64,000 nt of DNA. Source: Marivivens sp. Lineage in GTDB: Bacteria > Pseudomonadota > Alphaproteobacteria > Rhodobacterales > Rhodobacteraceae. Each line of letters begins with the position of its first letter. The first letter of the stretch is position 1. Both the position numbers and the translations under genes were made by a program. Shown one piece after another: positions 8,664 through 18,055 of this stretch. The notes under the pieces were generated by a model. The model was not told the origin of the DNA, made no database searches, and saw only the letters and a program-made list of their open reading frames with translations. Location of the stretch: positions 62,001 through 126,000 of the forward strand of contig JAHEBU010000010.1 of assembly GCA_024642115.1 (NCBI GenBank), written 5' to 3'.

Positions 8664-9311
8664 TCAGAACGGACAGGGTGCTGTAATGCGCATCCCGGCG
8701 CCCCCATCAGGATGGCGGAACTGCAACGTCTCGGAATGCAGCATCAGGCGCTCAAACTCCCGTGCCGGACCAGTGGCATAGAACGGATCTCCCAGGATCG
8801 GGTGGCCCACCTCCTTCATGTGGACACGCAGTTGGTGCGACCGGCCCGTCCGGGGCATCAGGCGCACCCGCGTCTCGCCCCCCTTGACGCGCACGACGCG
8901 CCAGTCGGTCTGGGCCGGGCGACCGTTTTCGGGATCGACATGTTGCAAGGGCCGGTTGGGCCAGTCGACTCCGATTGGCAGATCCACAGTGCCCGTTCGC
9001 GGCGAAAGCTCCCCCCAGACCCGCGCCACATAAGTCTTTTTGGTCTGACGGTTCTCGAATTGAAGGCCCAGATGCCGCTGGGCATGGGGGGTCAGGGCAA
9101 AGATCATGACGCCGGACGTGTCCCGGTCCAACCGATGAACCAACAACACTTCGGGAAACACGGCCCGGATGCGGGCGATCAGACAATCGGCCAGATGGTC
9201 GCCCTTGCCCGGCACGGACAACAGCCCGCTGGGCTTGTCCACCAGCAGGACCTGATGGTCATGATGCAGGATGACCAGAGGATCCTGCGGAGGGGCGTAA
9301 ACATCGCTCAT
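8664..9311 (-). CDS. rluA: RluA family pseudouridine synthase
   Basis: A 215-residue enzyme that isomerises uridine to pseudouridine in RNA. The catalytic aspartate is Asp62 in VHRLDRDTSG, and VLLVDKPSGLLSVPG is the usual N-terminal RluA strand. There is no S4 domain, and the length matches E. coli RluA, which modifies 23S rRNA and a tRNA anticodon stem; assignment to RluA itself is likely but not certain. ATG 9311 is chosen over an ATG 15 bases upstream because GGTGA lies just before it. A type-B palindrome at 9334 lies just upstream. Confidence 0.88.
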   Translation of the reverse strand: MSDVYAPPQDPLVILHHDHQVLLVDKPSGLLSVPGKGDHLADCLIARIRAVFPEVLLVHRLDRDTSGVMIFALTPHAQRHLGLQFENRQTKKTYVARVWGELSPRTGTVDLPIGVDWPNRPLQHVDPENGRPAQTDWRVVRVKGGETRVRLMPRTGRSHQLRVHMKEVGHPILGDPFYATGPAREFERLMLHSETLQFRHPDGGAGMRITAPCPF

Positions 9312-9333
9312 AGGGTCACCGATCATACTGTAA

Positions 9334-9351
9334 GGTGGGTTTCAACCCACC
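9334..9351. repeat. Type B palindrome
   Basis: GGTGGGTTTCAACCCACC, two 8-bp arms around TC. It lies between the divergent rluA and NTF2-like genes. It is identical to 41276-41293. Confidence 0.75.
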
Positions 9352-9369
9352 TCACCGGACAGGACCCAG

Positions 9370-9780
9370 ATGCACCCGACCATTCACCAGATGCAACATG
9401 TCGTGGCCAGCGGCGACGATACCCTGATCGGCCCGCTCCTCGCCGCGGATGTCCGGTTCCTGCCGCCGACCTATTGGGCCACCTGGCAGGGGCGCGAGGC
9501 GGTTGCGGCCCTGCTGGGCCATGTCGGTCAGATCTTTACCGATTTTCATTATCGCCGGGTCATGGGATCGGGCAACGATTGGGCGCTAGAGTTCGAGTGC
9601 AAAGTCGCGGGGCTGGACGCGGTTGGCGTCGACCTCATCACACTGAACAACGAGGGCCTGATCCAGACATTCGAGGTCGCCATGCGCCCGCACAAGACGG
9701 TCGGCGTCCTGCGCGAGGCGATGACCGCCCGCGTCACCACCGACCCCCGGTTCCGTAAATTCAGGTCCGCGCTGTCCTGA
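9370..9780 (+). CDS. NTF2-like (SnoaL-type) protein
   Basis: A 136-residue protein whose pattern fits a cone-shaped NTF2-like fold: an N-terminal helix, then ADVRFLPPTYWATWQGREAVAALL, then alternating strands such as YRRVMGSGNDWALEFECKV and VDLITLNNEGLIQTFEVAMRP. This last part is the typical SnoaL-like ending. Members are enzymes or ligand-binding proteins; no function can be assigned. Its last 20 bases overlap the convergent rarD gene. Confidence 0.75.
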   Translation: MHPTIHQMQHVVASGDDTLIGPLLAADVRFLPPTYWATWQGREAVAALLGHVGQIFTDFHYRRVMGSGNDWALEFECKVAGLDAVGVDLITLNNEGLIQTFEVAMRPHKTVGVLREAMTARVTTDPRFRKFRSALS

Positions 9781-10663
9781 CAGCCCGACCCCGCCGGAAC
9801 ACCGAAACCAGGTACAGCGCCACCGCCGCCCAGATCATCGGAAATGCGATCATGCGGGCCTGCCCGAACGGCTCTCCGAACCAGAACACGGCGGTCAGAA
9901 AGATCATCGTGGGGGCGATGTATTGCAGGATGGCGATGGTCGTCAGGCGCAACCTTTTGGCCCCGTTGGCATACAGCATCAGCGGCACGGCAGTCACCAC
10001 CCCGCACCCCAACAGCAACCCCGTATCGGGGCCACCGAAATGGCTGGTCCCGCTGGCCGTCAACCAGCCCCAATAGGCCAGCGCCGGACCCAGCAGGATC
10101 AGCACTTCAAGCAGGAATCCCTGATTGGGGCCAACCGGGAGCCATTTCTTGCAAAACGCATACAGTCCCCAGCTCAGCGTCAGGCTCAGCGCGACCCACG
10201 GGACCACCCCCGCCTCGACCGTCAGAACCACAACAGCCGAAGCGGCCAGCGCGATAGCCGCCCATTGCAGCGGCTCCAGCCGTTCGCGCAGCAAAACTGC
10301 ACCCAGCAGCACACTGAACAACGGGTTGATATAATAGCCCAAGGCAGCGTCCAGCGCGTGACCGGACGTTATCGCCCAGACATAAATCCCCCAGTTGACC
10401 GAAATCAGCGCCGCCGTCACGCAGCCCATCAGGATCGTCCGGGGGTGCGACAGCGCCGCCCGGATATCCGCCGTCCGGCCCAGCGCGATCAGCACAGCGC
10501 CAGCGATAGGCACGGACCAGATGATCCGGTGCGCGACCACCTCGGCCGCCGGAATCCCGCTAAGCATTTTCATGTAAAGGGGCAGAAATCCCCACAAGAC
10601 ATAGGCCGAAATGGCATAGCCAAGGCCTGCGGGGCTATCGCCGGTATCTGGTGTCTGGGTCAT
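9761..10663 (-). CDS. rarD: EamA family transporter RarD
   Basis: A 300-residue inner-membrane protein with about ten hydrophobic segments in two EamA halves. The opening GLGYAISAYVLWGFLPLYMK and the segment SVNWGIYVWAI followed by GYYINPLFSVLLG are hallmarks of RarD. RarD is a drug/metabolite superfamily permease of uncertain substrate. The start ATG is clear; the 3' end overlaps the NTF2-like gene tail to tail. Confidence 0.9.
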   Translation of the reverse strand: MTQTPDTGDSPAGLGYAISAYVLWGFLPLYMKMLSGIPAAEVVAHRIIWSVPIAGAVLIALGRTADIRAALSHPRTILMGCVTAALISVNWGIYVWAITSGHALDAALGYYINPLFSVLLGAVLLRERLEPLQWAAIALAASAVVVLTVEAGVVPWVALSLTLSWGLYAFCKKWLPVGPNQGFLLEVLILLGPALAYWGWLTASGTSHFGGPDTGLLLGCGVVTAVPLMLYANGAKRLRLTTIAILQYIAPTMIFLTAVFWFGEPFGQARMIAFPMIWAAVALYLVSVFRRGRAVRTART

Positions 10664-10715
10664 GGGGGATCAGTGGAACAGCGACGGGGGCAGCGCAACC
10701 CCCGACCGCGCTTCG

Positions 10716-11054
10716 CTAACTTGCGGGATCGTACATGAAGGCGCGCAATTCCTGTGCACAGCGGCAGGCCGTCGCGATCTTGCGCGCCCAGACTTCTGCC
10801 TCGGCCCGGGTGGGTAGTTCCAACACAGTGAACCCGCCGTTGAGCAGGCTCCCGGGGTATAGGTCGCCCGATATGGTTCCATCTCCGAAAACCCGCACCG
10901 GATCGACCTCTTCGTCGATCCCGCCGCCAAACACATAAACCCCCGCCGCCTTTGCCTCGGCGATCACCGCGCGGGCGTCCCTGGCCACCTGGGGAAGCTC
11001 GTCGGGCGTCATCTTCATCGCACCCGATGGAAACGAGATGAGGTATTTTGTCAT
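10716..11054 (-). CDS. YCII-related (DGPF-type) protein
   Basis: A 112-residue protein of the YciI/DGPF family, a dimeric ferredoxin-like fold. Recognisable parts are MTKYLISFPSG, AAGVYVFGGGID and GFTVLELPTRAEAEVWARKIA. Family members have no firmly defined activity. It follows the N-methyl-compound operon on the same strand after 52 bases and could be its last gene. A weak D-type G/C repeat (GGGGG...CCCCC, 10686-10703) lies downstream. Confidence 0.8.
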   Translation of the reverse strand: MTKYLISFPSGAMKMTPDELPQVARDARAVIAEAKAAGVYVFGGGIDEEVDPVRVFGDGTISGDLYPGSLLNGGFTVLELPTRAEAEVWARKIATACRCAQELRAFMYDPAS

Positions 11055-11106
11055 GATTTACTCAGTTTCTCGGAACAGAAGACAAGATCGGCGAAACAAC
11101 GGTACT

Positions 11107-13551
11107 CTACGCCTTTGTCCTGTCCCCGGTTGAATCATACATCGGTTTCAGCGACACTTCGGCCCTGACCCGCGTCCCCATCACATCCACCTCGTAGCTG
11201 GACGCCAGCACTTCCGCCGCCGTCTGGCCGTCACACGGGATATACGCCATCCCCATTGCGCCGCCCAAATCATGCCCATAGGCGCCCGAGGTGACGTGGC
11301 TCACGATCTGCCCGTCCCGCAACACCGGTTCGTTGTGATACAGCAGCGGTTCGGGGTCGGTCAGCCGCAGTTGCACCATGCGCCGCGCCAGTCCCGCCTC
11401 TTTCTTGCGCAGCACCGCGTCGCGCCCGATGAAATCAGATTTAGTCAAGCCCACGGCGAACCCCAATCCGGCCTCCAGCACATGGTCCTCGGAACTGATG
11501 TCATGTCCGAAATGGCGGAACGCCTTTTCGATGCGGGCGCAGTCCATCATGTGCATGCCGCATAGTTTCAGACCCATGTCCTGCCCCGCCTCCCACAGCG
11601 TCTCGAACGCGTGGCCGGCCATGTCCGAAGACACATAAACCTCCCACCCCAATTCACCCACGTAAGACACGCGGTGGACACGGGCGAGGCCGAGGCCAAG
11701 CTCGATCTCTTGCGCCGTCCCAAACGGGTTCACGTCGTTGGAAAAGTCGTTGGGGCTGACCTTTTGCATCAGCTTGCGCGCGTTCGGCCCCATCACGGCC
11801 AGCACCGCCTCACCCGCCGTCACATCGGTGATGACGACCCGTTCATCGCGCAGGTTCCGCCGCATCCATGTTTCGTCCGCCAGCCGGGTGATGGCGGGCG
11901 TCACGACCAGATAGGCGGTTTCCGACAGGCGGGTGACGGTCACGTCCGCCTCGATCCCGGCGGTGGAATTCAGGAACTGGGTATAGACGATCTTGCCCAC
12001 CGGGACCGACATGTTCGCCCCGCAGACCCGGTTCAGGAACCCTTCGGCATCCGGCCCCTCGACCCGCAGTTTTCCAAAGGACGACATGTCGTACATGCCC
12101 ACATTCGTCCGGACCGCCGCGACTTCGTCCCGGACATTGTCAAAGAAATTCTGCCGTTTCCAGGAATAGCGATACTCTCGCTCTTGCCCCGGTTTGGCAA
12201 ACCAGTTGGCGCGTTCCCAGCCACCCAACTCGCCAAAGACCGCACCCTGCGCGTCAAGATGATGATGGAACGGCGTGCGGCGGACCCCCCGCGCCGTGGC
12301 TTTTTGGCGATAGGGAAAGTGGTCGGCATAGAGCAGGCCCAGCGTCTCGGTCACGCGTTCCTTGAGGTAGCGGCGGTTTCCCTGAAACGGCTGAGACCGG
12401 GCGATGTTCACGTCGCCCAGATCAAAGGGCTTTTCCCCCTGATCCATCCATGCGGCCAGCGCCATGCCTGCCCCGCCCGCCGACTGGATCCCGATCGAAT
12501 TGAACCCGGCGGCGACCCAGACATTGTCCATCTCGGTCGCAAGGCCAAGGTGATAGGCGTTGTCAGGGGTGAAACTTTCAGGGCCGTTGAAAAACGTATG
12601 AATCCCCGCCTCGCCAAAGATCGGCATCCGGTTGACGGCAGCCTCAAGGATCGGCTCGAAATGGTCGAAATCCTCGGGAAGTTGGTCGAACTCGAACGCT
12701 TCGGGGATGCCCGCCATACCCCAGGGTTTCGATTTGGGCTCGAACGCCCCGAGCATCAGCTTGCCCGCATCGACCTTGTAATAGGCGCATTCGTCGGGGA
12801 CGCGAAGGACAGGCAATTGTTCCAGTCCGGCGATGGGTTCAGAGACGATATAGAAATGTTCGCAGGCATGCAGCGGCACATTGACGCCCGCCATCCGACC
12901 CACCTGGTGCCCCCACATTCCCGCGCAGTTGACGATCATCTCGCAGGCGATATGACCGCTGGTGCCATCCTCGGCCTGCCAATCGACACCTGACACCCGA
13001 CGCCCGCCACGGGCAATCCCGGTCACCTTGGTCCGTTCGGCTATCACCGCGCCGCGCATCCGCGCCCCTTTGGCCAGCGCCAGCGCGATATTGCCCGGAT
13101 CGCCCTGCCCGTCCTTGGCCAGATAGACGCCCGCCTTGACGTCATCTGTATTCAGATGGGGATAGCGGGATTTGACCTCGGCTGGAGAGATCTCTTCGAT
13201 CTCGACACCAAAGGCGCGGGCCATGGCGGCGGACCGGAAAATCTCTTCCTTGCGTTCATCCGTGAGCGCAACAGTGATCGACCCCACCCTGCGAAACCCT
13301 GTCGCCAGACCGGTTTCAGCCTCCAGCCCACCATAAAGTTCCTGGCTATACTTGGCGAGCTTGGTCATGTTCGCCGTCGCCCGCAACTGCGCGATCAGCC
13401 CGGCGGCATGCCATGTGGTGCCAGAGGTCAGCGCCTTGCGCTCTAGCAAAACCACATCCGTCCAACCCAGCTTGGTCAGGTGATAGGCTACGGAACAGCC
13501 AACGATGCCACCGCCGATAATGACGACACGGGCGTGGGTGGGAAGGGTCAT
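11107..13551 (-). CDS. FAD-dependent oxidoreductase with GcvT domain (dimethylglycine/sarcosine dehydrogenase-like)
   Basis: An 814-residue two-part enzyme. The N-terminal DAO-type FAD domain has VVIIGGGIVGCSVAYHL and TSGTTWHAAG; His48 there corresponds to the histidine that binds FAD covalently in dimethylglycine dehydrogenase. The C-terminal half is a GcvT aminomethyltransferase fold (ELGWEVYV, LGFAVGLTKSDFIGRDA) that passes formaldehyde units to tetrahydrofolate. Expected reaction: oxidative N-demethylation of dimethylglycine, sarcosine or a similar amine. ATG 13551 overlaps the stop of the upstream dehydrogenase by four bases. A paralogue of the same length lies at 15599-18043. Confidence 0.9.
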   Translation of the reverse strand: MTLPTHARVVIIGGGIVGCSVAYHLTKLGWTDVVLLERKALTSGTTWHAAGLIAQLRATANMTKLAKYSQELYGGLEAETGLATGFRRVGSITVALTDERKEEIFRSAAMARAFGVEIEEISPAEVKSRYPHLNTDDVKAGVYLAKDGQGDPGNIALALAKGARMRGAVIAERTKVTGIARGGRRVSGVDWQAEDGTSGHIACEMIVNCAGMWGHQVGRMAGVNVPLHACEHFYIVSEPIAGLEQLPVLRVPDECAYYKVDAGKLMLGAFEPKSKPWGMAGIPEAFEFDQLPEDFDHFEPILEAAVNRMPIFGEAGIHTFFNGPESFTPDNAYHLGLATEMDNVWVAAGFNSIGIQSAGGAGMALAAWMDQGEKPFDLGDVNIARSQPFQGNRRYLKERVTETLGLLYADHFPYRQKATARGVRRTPFHHHLDAQGAVFGELGGWERANWFAKPGQEREYRYSWKRQNFFDNVRDEVAAVRTNVGMYDMSSFGKLRVEGPDAEGFLNRVCGANMSVPVGKIVYTQFLNSTAGIEADVTVTRLSETAYLVVTPAITRLADETWMRRNLRDERVVITDVTAGEAVLAVMGPNARKLMQKVSPNDFSNDVNPFGTAQEIELGLGLARVHRVSYVGELGWEVYVSSDMAGHAFETLWEAGQDMGLKLCGMHMMDCARIEKAFRHFGHDISSEDHVLEAGLGFAVGLTKSDFIGRDAVLRKKEAGLARRMVQLRLTDPEPLLYHNEPVLRDGQIVSHVTSGAYGHDLGGAMGMAYIPCDGQTAAEVLASSYEVDVMGTRVRAEVSLKPMYDSTGDRTKA

Positions 13552-14627
13552 GATGCGGTCTCCGGTGGGATAAGGACGATTTTCCCCGCATGGCGCTTGG
13601 ACAGGAATTCGGCCTGCGCCAGAGCGATGTCGGACAGGGGGAACGTGCGGGAAATCAGCGGGCGAATGGCGCCGCGATTGATCAGGGACACAAGGCGGGC
13701 AAAGACCGCAGGCGGCTGAAAGGTACAGCCGTGGACAGTGATGTCGCGCAGGTAAAGCTGGCGCAGGTCGGTGTCGACCATCGGCCCGGCGATGGCCCCA
13801 GACACAGCCACACAGCCACCTGGACGCAGGGCGGCGATACGCCCTGCCCACCCAGGCCCGCCCACCACGTCGATGACGGCATCGAACGCCCCGGCAGGCA
13901 TGGCGGCATCGCGGTCCAGCGTCCGAACCGCCCCCGCCTTACGCACCGTATCAGCCTTGGCCGCCGCCGTGATCCCGGTAACTTCAGCACCCCGCAACGC
14001 CGCCAAAGCCACTGCGGCCAACCCCACCCCGCCCGACGCCCCGGTCACCAGCACCCGCTGCCGCTCGGACACCCCGGCCCGGGTCAGCAGGTTTTCGGCT
14101 GTGCCAAAGGCGCAGGGCATCGCCGCAATCTCGACATCGGTCAAAGGACTGGCCGACACATCATACAAATGCCGGGCCGGGACAACGCAATGGGTGGCAA
14201 ACGCCCCGTCATATTCGGACCCGAGCGCTACAAAACCCAACGGGTTTGCCGCTGTCGGCTCTGGCTGGTTGATCGGACAGGTCACGCGGGCGCCGATTGG
14301 TGGGGCGGTCACCCCCGGCCCGTGCGCCAGAACGCGGCCGCACAAATCACCGCCCTGTATCCGGGGAAAGGTCAGGGCGCCCGCCCATCCGCCGTCCTCG
14401 GCCCCGTCGCCCTTTGCCCCGTCCCCCTTTGCCGCGTCGCCCTCGGCCGTCGCTCCGGTCACGCTGGAGGAATACCAGCCCAGTCGCGTGTTGATGTCGG
14501 TGTTGTTCACACCTGCGGCCAGTACCCGAACCAACACCTCGCCCGGCCCCGGCACGGGAACAGGCAACCCAGTCACCCACTCCAACCGGTCCGGCCCGCC
14601 GTGACCAGTCAGACGGACGGCAGACAT
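13548..14627 (-). CDS. Zinc-binding dehydrogenase family protein (MDR superfamily)
   Basis: A 359-residue medium-chain dehydrogenase/reductase. The GroES-like N-terminal domain has GEVLVRVLAAGVNNTDIN and GDLCGRVLAHG; the nucleotide-binding domain has VLVTGASGGVGLAAVALA. The tail (SLINRGAIRPLISRTFPLSDIALAQAEF) resembles quinone-oxidoreductase-like members. Substrate unknown; it may handle an aldehyde or keto product of the N-methyl pathway. A short Gly/Asp/Lys-rich run near residues 60-74 is encoded by three 15-bp repeats (14401-14445). ATG 14627 lies 10 bases past the methyltransferase stop. Confidence 0.85.
   Translation of the reverse strand: MSAVRLTGHGGPDRLEWVTGLPVPVPGPGEVLVRVLAAGVNNTDINTRLGWYSSSVTGATAEGDAAKGDGAKGDGAEDGGWAGALTFPRIQGGDLCGRVLAHGPGVTAPPIGARVTCPINQPEPTAANPLGFVALGSEYDGAFATHCVVPARHLYDVSASPLTDVEIAAMPCAFGTAENLLTRAGVSERQRVLVTGASGGVGLAAVALAALRGAEVTGITAAAKADTVRKAGAVRTLDRDAAMPAGAFDAVIDVVGGPGWAGRIAALRPGGCVAVSGAIAGPMVDTDLRQLYLRDITVHGCTFQPPAVFARLVSLINRGAIRPLISRTFPLSDIALAQAEFLSKRHAGKIVLIPPETAS
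14401..14445. repeat. Three 15-bp tandem repeats inside the dehydrogenase gene
   Basis: Units begin at 14401, 14416 and 14431, close to GCCCCGTCGCCCTTT. On the minus strand each unit encodes (E/K)GD(G/A)A in frame. Confidence 0.8.
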
Positions 14628-14637
14628 CGACCGGATG

Positions 14638-15528
14638 TCAGACAATGGTGTGCCCCGCTGCCCGCAACTGGCGGGCCAGTTCGGCGATATGGGCCGGGCC
14701 GGTTTCGCAGCAGCCCCCGACGATGGTGGCCCCCATGCCAACCCAGATCATGACGTGGCGGGCATAGGCTTCGGGCGTCAGGTCCTCGCGGGCATGCAGG
14801 GCATCGACGGTCGGCTTGTCCTTGAGGAAGTCCTTCGTGATCTGGGTGAACCCGTTGGCATAGGCGCCAAAGGGCAACCCGGCCCCGGCAATCGCAGTCA
14901 GTGCCGCAGGCATCGCCTCGGGGGCGGAACAATTGGCCAGCAACGCCTCGGCCCGCCCTTCCAGCGCAATGGCACAGACCTCGGCGACAGGCTCGCCTGA
15001 TCGCAGTTTTGACCCGTCCTCGTCATCCACGGTGACGGACAGCCAAACAGGTTTGCCCGCCGCCTTGGCCCCTTCCAACACCGCACGGGCATGGGCAAGC
15101 GAGGCGACGGTTTCGCACAGGATCAGGTCCACATGGGGACCCAATTCGCGGGCCACTTCGGCATAGCGGGGAACGGCCACGTCATGCGGCGGATGCTTAT
15201 CAGGACGATAGGACGCCTCGAGCGGGCCGATCGACCCCGCCACCCGCTTGCCCTCAGGGCGCGCGCCCAGCGCCTCGGTCAGGGCGGCGACGTGCAAGCC
15301 GCGGAACTGCGTCTCCAGCCCCGTCCCCTCCAACCGATCGTGATGGACGCAATAGGTGTTGGTCGTCGCCACCGACGCGCCAACGGCAAAATAATCGGCA
15401 TGCAACTGACCGACCATACCGGGATGGTCAAACATCACCTTGGTCGACCAAAGGTTCGTCGGGGTTTCGCCAGACCGATGGATCAACTCCTGACCCAATC
15501 CGCCATCCAGCAACACGATCTCTGCCAT
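14638..15528 (-). CDS. Homocysteine S-methyltransferase family protein
   Basis: A 296-residue TIM-barrel methyltransferase. It begins IVLLDGGLGQELI, and the zinc cysteines appear in LLANCSAPE and VGGCCETGP near the C-terminus, as in betaine-homocysteine and S-methylmethionine-homocysteine methyltransferases. It would move a methyl group to homocysteine to make methionine. Placement between two dimethylglycine-dehydrogenase-like genes favours betaine as methyl donor, but this is inference. The region just upstream of its start holds a copy of the dispersed repeat, 12 bases from the ATG. Confidence 0.87.
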   Translation of the reverse strand: MAEIVLLDGGLGQELIHRSGETPTNLWSTKVMFDHPGMVGQLHADYFAVGASVATTNTYCVHHDRLEGTGLETQFRGLHVAALTEALGARPEGKRVAGSIGPLEASYRPDKHPPHDVAVPRYAEVARELGPHVDLILCETVASLAHARAVLEGAKAAGKPVWLSVTVDDEDGSKLRSGEPVAEVCAIALEGRAEALLANCSAPEAMPAALTAIAGAGLPFGAYANGFTQITKDFLKDKPTVDALHAREDLTPEAYARHVMIWVGMGATIVGGCCETGPAHIAELARQLRAAGHTIV

Positions 15529-15539
15529 GCCTCTTGTCC

Positions 15540-15600
15540 TTCACCTTGCCATAACAACTCCGGGGGGTCCCCTTTGGGGGACGGGGGGCAGCGCCCCCCT
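15540..15600 (+). repeat. Dispersed intergenic repeat, types A and D combined
   Basis: It contains CACCTTGCCATAACAACTC, then a GTCCCC/GGGGAC hairpin, then GGGGGGC-AGC-GCCCCCC (15583-15599). It is embedded in an operon between the oxidase stop and the methyltransferase start. The right flank of the hairpin overlaps the TAG stop codon of the gene at 15599. Confidence 0.7.
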
Positions 15601-18043
15601 ACGCCCGGATACGGGCGTTCTGCGGATCCCAGAGCGGCTGATCCTCATGGACGGTCGCCGCAAACCGTTCCCCGAATATTTCAACCTCGACCGACGTCCC
15701 CGGCGCACACAGATCGGGCCGCAGCATTCCCAGCACCACCGACTTGCCGATACGATAGCCCCAGGCGCCGCTCGTCGTCTCGCCTACGATCTGTCCGTTG
15801 TGCCACAGGGTCGACATATAAGGGGCATCTGCCGCACCCGGTGCATCCAGCGTCAGAGTGGCAAAGCGTTTCTTGACCCCCCGTTGCTGTTCAGCCAGTA
15901 AGGCGGCTTTGCCGACATAGTCCTTGTCGAACCGGACGAACCGATCCAGCCCGCCCTCCAGCAGGGAATAATCGGTGGACAGGTCGCCCTTCCACGCCCG
16001 GTATCCCTTTTCGACCCGCAAGGAATTAAGCGCCCACATCCCGAACGGTTTGACCCCTGCGGCCATCAGCGCATCCCAAATCGCCGGGGCGTCGGCATTG
16101 GCGCAATGGACTTCCCACCCCAATTCGCCCGCGAACGACACGCGCAGCAGTCCTACCTTGGCCCCGCACACAGTCGCGTCCTGCACCGACAACCAAGGCA
16201 AGGACAGATCGGCATCGGTCAGGGGCGCCAGAATGTCCCGCGCCTTTGGCCCGGTGACGAGCAGACATTCCACATACGACGAATGATCGGTAACCGTGAC
16301 CCCCGCGGGCAGTCCGCGCCACAGAACCTCGCGGTCATGCCATTGGGCGACTGACGCGGTAATCAGCCCCACCTTGTCCGGCCCATGGACCATCACCGAC
16401 ATCTCGGTCAGGATCCGACCCCGGTCGTCGGGAAAATATGCCAACCCAACGCGGCCTTCTTTGGGCAGGCGCGAGGCAGTCAAGCCATCCACATAGTCCC
16501 GCGCCCCCGGCCCCTCGACCATCAACCGGGTAAATCCGGTGATCGGCAAGACGCCGCAATGATCGCGGACCGCCTCACATTCCTCCTCAATCCGCGCGGA
16601 CCAGGGGCCTGCCCGATCCCACGTCTCGGTCGCGGCTTCGGACAGGTCATCGCCCGGCTTGGCAAACCAATTCGCCCGTTCCCAGCCATTGTAGGGACCA
16701 AACACCGCCCCTGCGGCCTTCAGCCGGGAATGCAGCGGCGACAAACGCCGATCCGCCCCCGCAGGCCAGCGGTGCCACGGGAAATGCATCGCGTATTCAT
16801 GGCCATAAGTCTCGACCGCCTTTTCCACGCAATACTGCGGATCGGTGTAATCGGTGAACCGGCGCGGATCGACCGACCACATGTCCCATTCGGTCTGTCC
16901 TTCGGTAATCCATTCGGCCAATACCTTGCCCGCTCCGCCCGCCTGCGTAATGCCAAAAGTAAACACGCAGGCCTCATAGGCATTACGCACTCCGGGCATC
17001 GGCCCGATCAGAGGCAATCCGTCCGGGGCATAGGGGATCGGACCGTTGATGACCTTGCCCACCCCTGATTGACCCAGCAGTGGCACGCGGGCCATGGCGT
17101 CCTCGATATACCACTCCAGCCGCTCCAGATCATCGGGGTAGAGCTGAAACGAAAAATCCTCGGGCATCGGGTCGGTGGGCGTGACCCAATGAGGCTTGCA
17201 GTTCCGCTCGTAGGGACCAAGGTTCAGGCCGAATTTCTCCTGCCGCAGGTAATAACTTGAATCGACATCGCGCAGCAGGGGCAGTTTGCCGTTCTCGGCG
17301 GTCCACTGCTCCAGCTCGGGCAGCGGTTCGGTCAGGAAATACTGGTGGGACATGACGGCCATGGGGACTGTCCGGCCGCCATGAGGCTTGAACCATTCGC
17401 CCACGCGCTGGGCATAATATCCGGCGGCATTGACGACCTTCTCACAGGCGATGTCGCCCTTGTCCGTATGGACGATCCAGCCTTCTCGGGTCTGGGTCAC
17501 CCCCGTGGCCGGGGTAAAGCGCAGGATCCTTGCGCCCATCTGCCGGGCCCCCTTGGCTAGCGCCTGGGTCAACTGGGCCGGGTCAATGTCGCCGTCATCT
17601 GGATCAAACAGGGCACCCTTGATGTCGTGCAATTCGATAAAGGGATACTTCTGCTTGATCTCGTCCTGTCCGATGGTCCGCAGGTCCATCCCCTGATAGC
17701 GGCCCATGCCCACGGCACGGGAAAACTCCTGCATCCGTTCCTTGGTATGGGCCAGCCGGATCGACCCGGTGACATGATAGTTCATCGGATAATCGACCTC
17801 GGCTGCTAACCCGCGATACAGCGACAACGAATACCGCTGCATGTTCATGATCGACCAGGAATTGGAAAACGACGGACAATTGCCGGCGGCATGCCACGTG
17901 GACCCGGCAGTCAGTTCGTTCTTTTCCAAGAGCACGCAATCGGTCCAGCCGGCCTTGGCCAGATGATACAGAGCAGACACGCCCACGGCCCCGCCGCCGA
18001 TGATGACGACGCGGGCGGTGGTGGGAAAAGCAGCTTCGGACAT
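15599..18043 (-). CDS. FAD-dependent oxidoreductase with GcvT domain (dimethylglycine dehydrogenase-like), second copy
   Basis: An 814-residue paralogue of the 11107-13551 product with the same layout. The FAD domain has VVIIGGGAVGVSALYHL and LTAGSTWHAAG, where His51 is the expected covalent FAD site. The C-terminal GcvT-like folate domain has GELGWEVHC and LDRFVRFDKDYVGKAAL. The region after the FAD histidine (NCPSFSNSWSIMNMQRYS) differs from the first copy (LIAQLRATANMTKLA), so the two probably act on different N-methyl substrates. It lies 12 bases downstream of the regulator gene. The TAG stop lies at the edge of a G/C repeat. Confidence 0.9.
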   Translation of the reverse strand: MSEAAFPTTARVVIIGGGAVGVSALYHLAKAGWTDCVLLEKNELTAGSTWHAAGNCPSFSNSWSIMNMQRYSLSLYRGLAAEVDYPMNYHVTGSIRLAHTKERMQEFSRAVGMGRYQGMDLRTIGQDEIKQKYPFIELHDIKGALFDPDDGDIDPAQLTQALAKGARQMGARILRFTPATGVTQTREGWIVHTDKGDIACEKVVNAAGYYAQRVGEWFKPHGGRTVPMAVMSHQYFLTEPLPELEQWTAENGKLPLLRDVDSSYYLRQEKFGLNLGPYERNCKPHWVTPTDPMPEDFSFQLYPDDLERLEWYIEDAMARVPLLGQSGVGKVINGPIPYAPDGLPLIGPMPGVRNAYEACVFTFGITQAGGAGKVLAEWITEGQTEWDMWSVDPRRFTDYTDPQYCVEKAVETYGHEYAMHFPWHRWPAGADRRLSPLHSRLKAAGAVFGPYNGWERANWFAKPGDDLSEAATETWDRAGPWSARIEEECEAVRDHCGVLPITGFTRLMVEGPGARDYVDGLTASRLPKEGRVGLAYFPDDRGRILTEMSVMVHGPDKVGLITASVAQWHDREVLWRGLPAGVTVTDHSSYVECLLVTGPKARDILAPLTDADLSLPWLSVQDATVCGAKVGLLRVSFAGELGWEVHCANADAPAIWDALMAAGVKPFGMWALNSLRVEKGYRAWKGDLSTDYSLLEGGLDRFVRFDKDYVGKAALLAEQQRGVKKRFATLTLDAPGAADAPYMSTLWHNGQIVGETTSGAWGYRIGKSVVLGMLRPDLCAPGTSVEVEIFGERFAATVHEDQPLWDPQNARIRA

Positions 18044-18055
18044 GGCGCAATCCTC

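Noticed and set aside
10684-10710. Possible D-type repeat downstream of the YCII gene
   Set aside because: Only five G and five C residues pair and the spacer differs; too weak to list as a copy.
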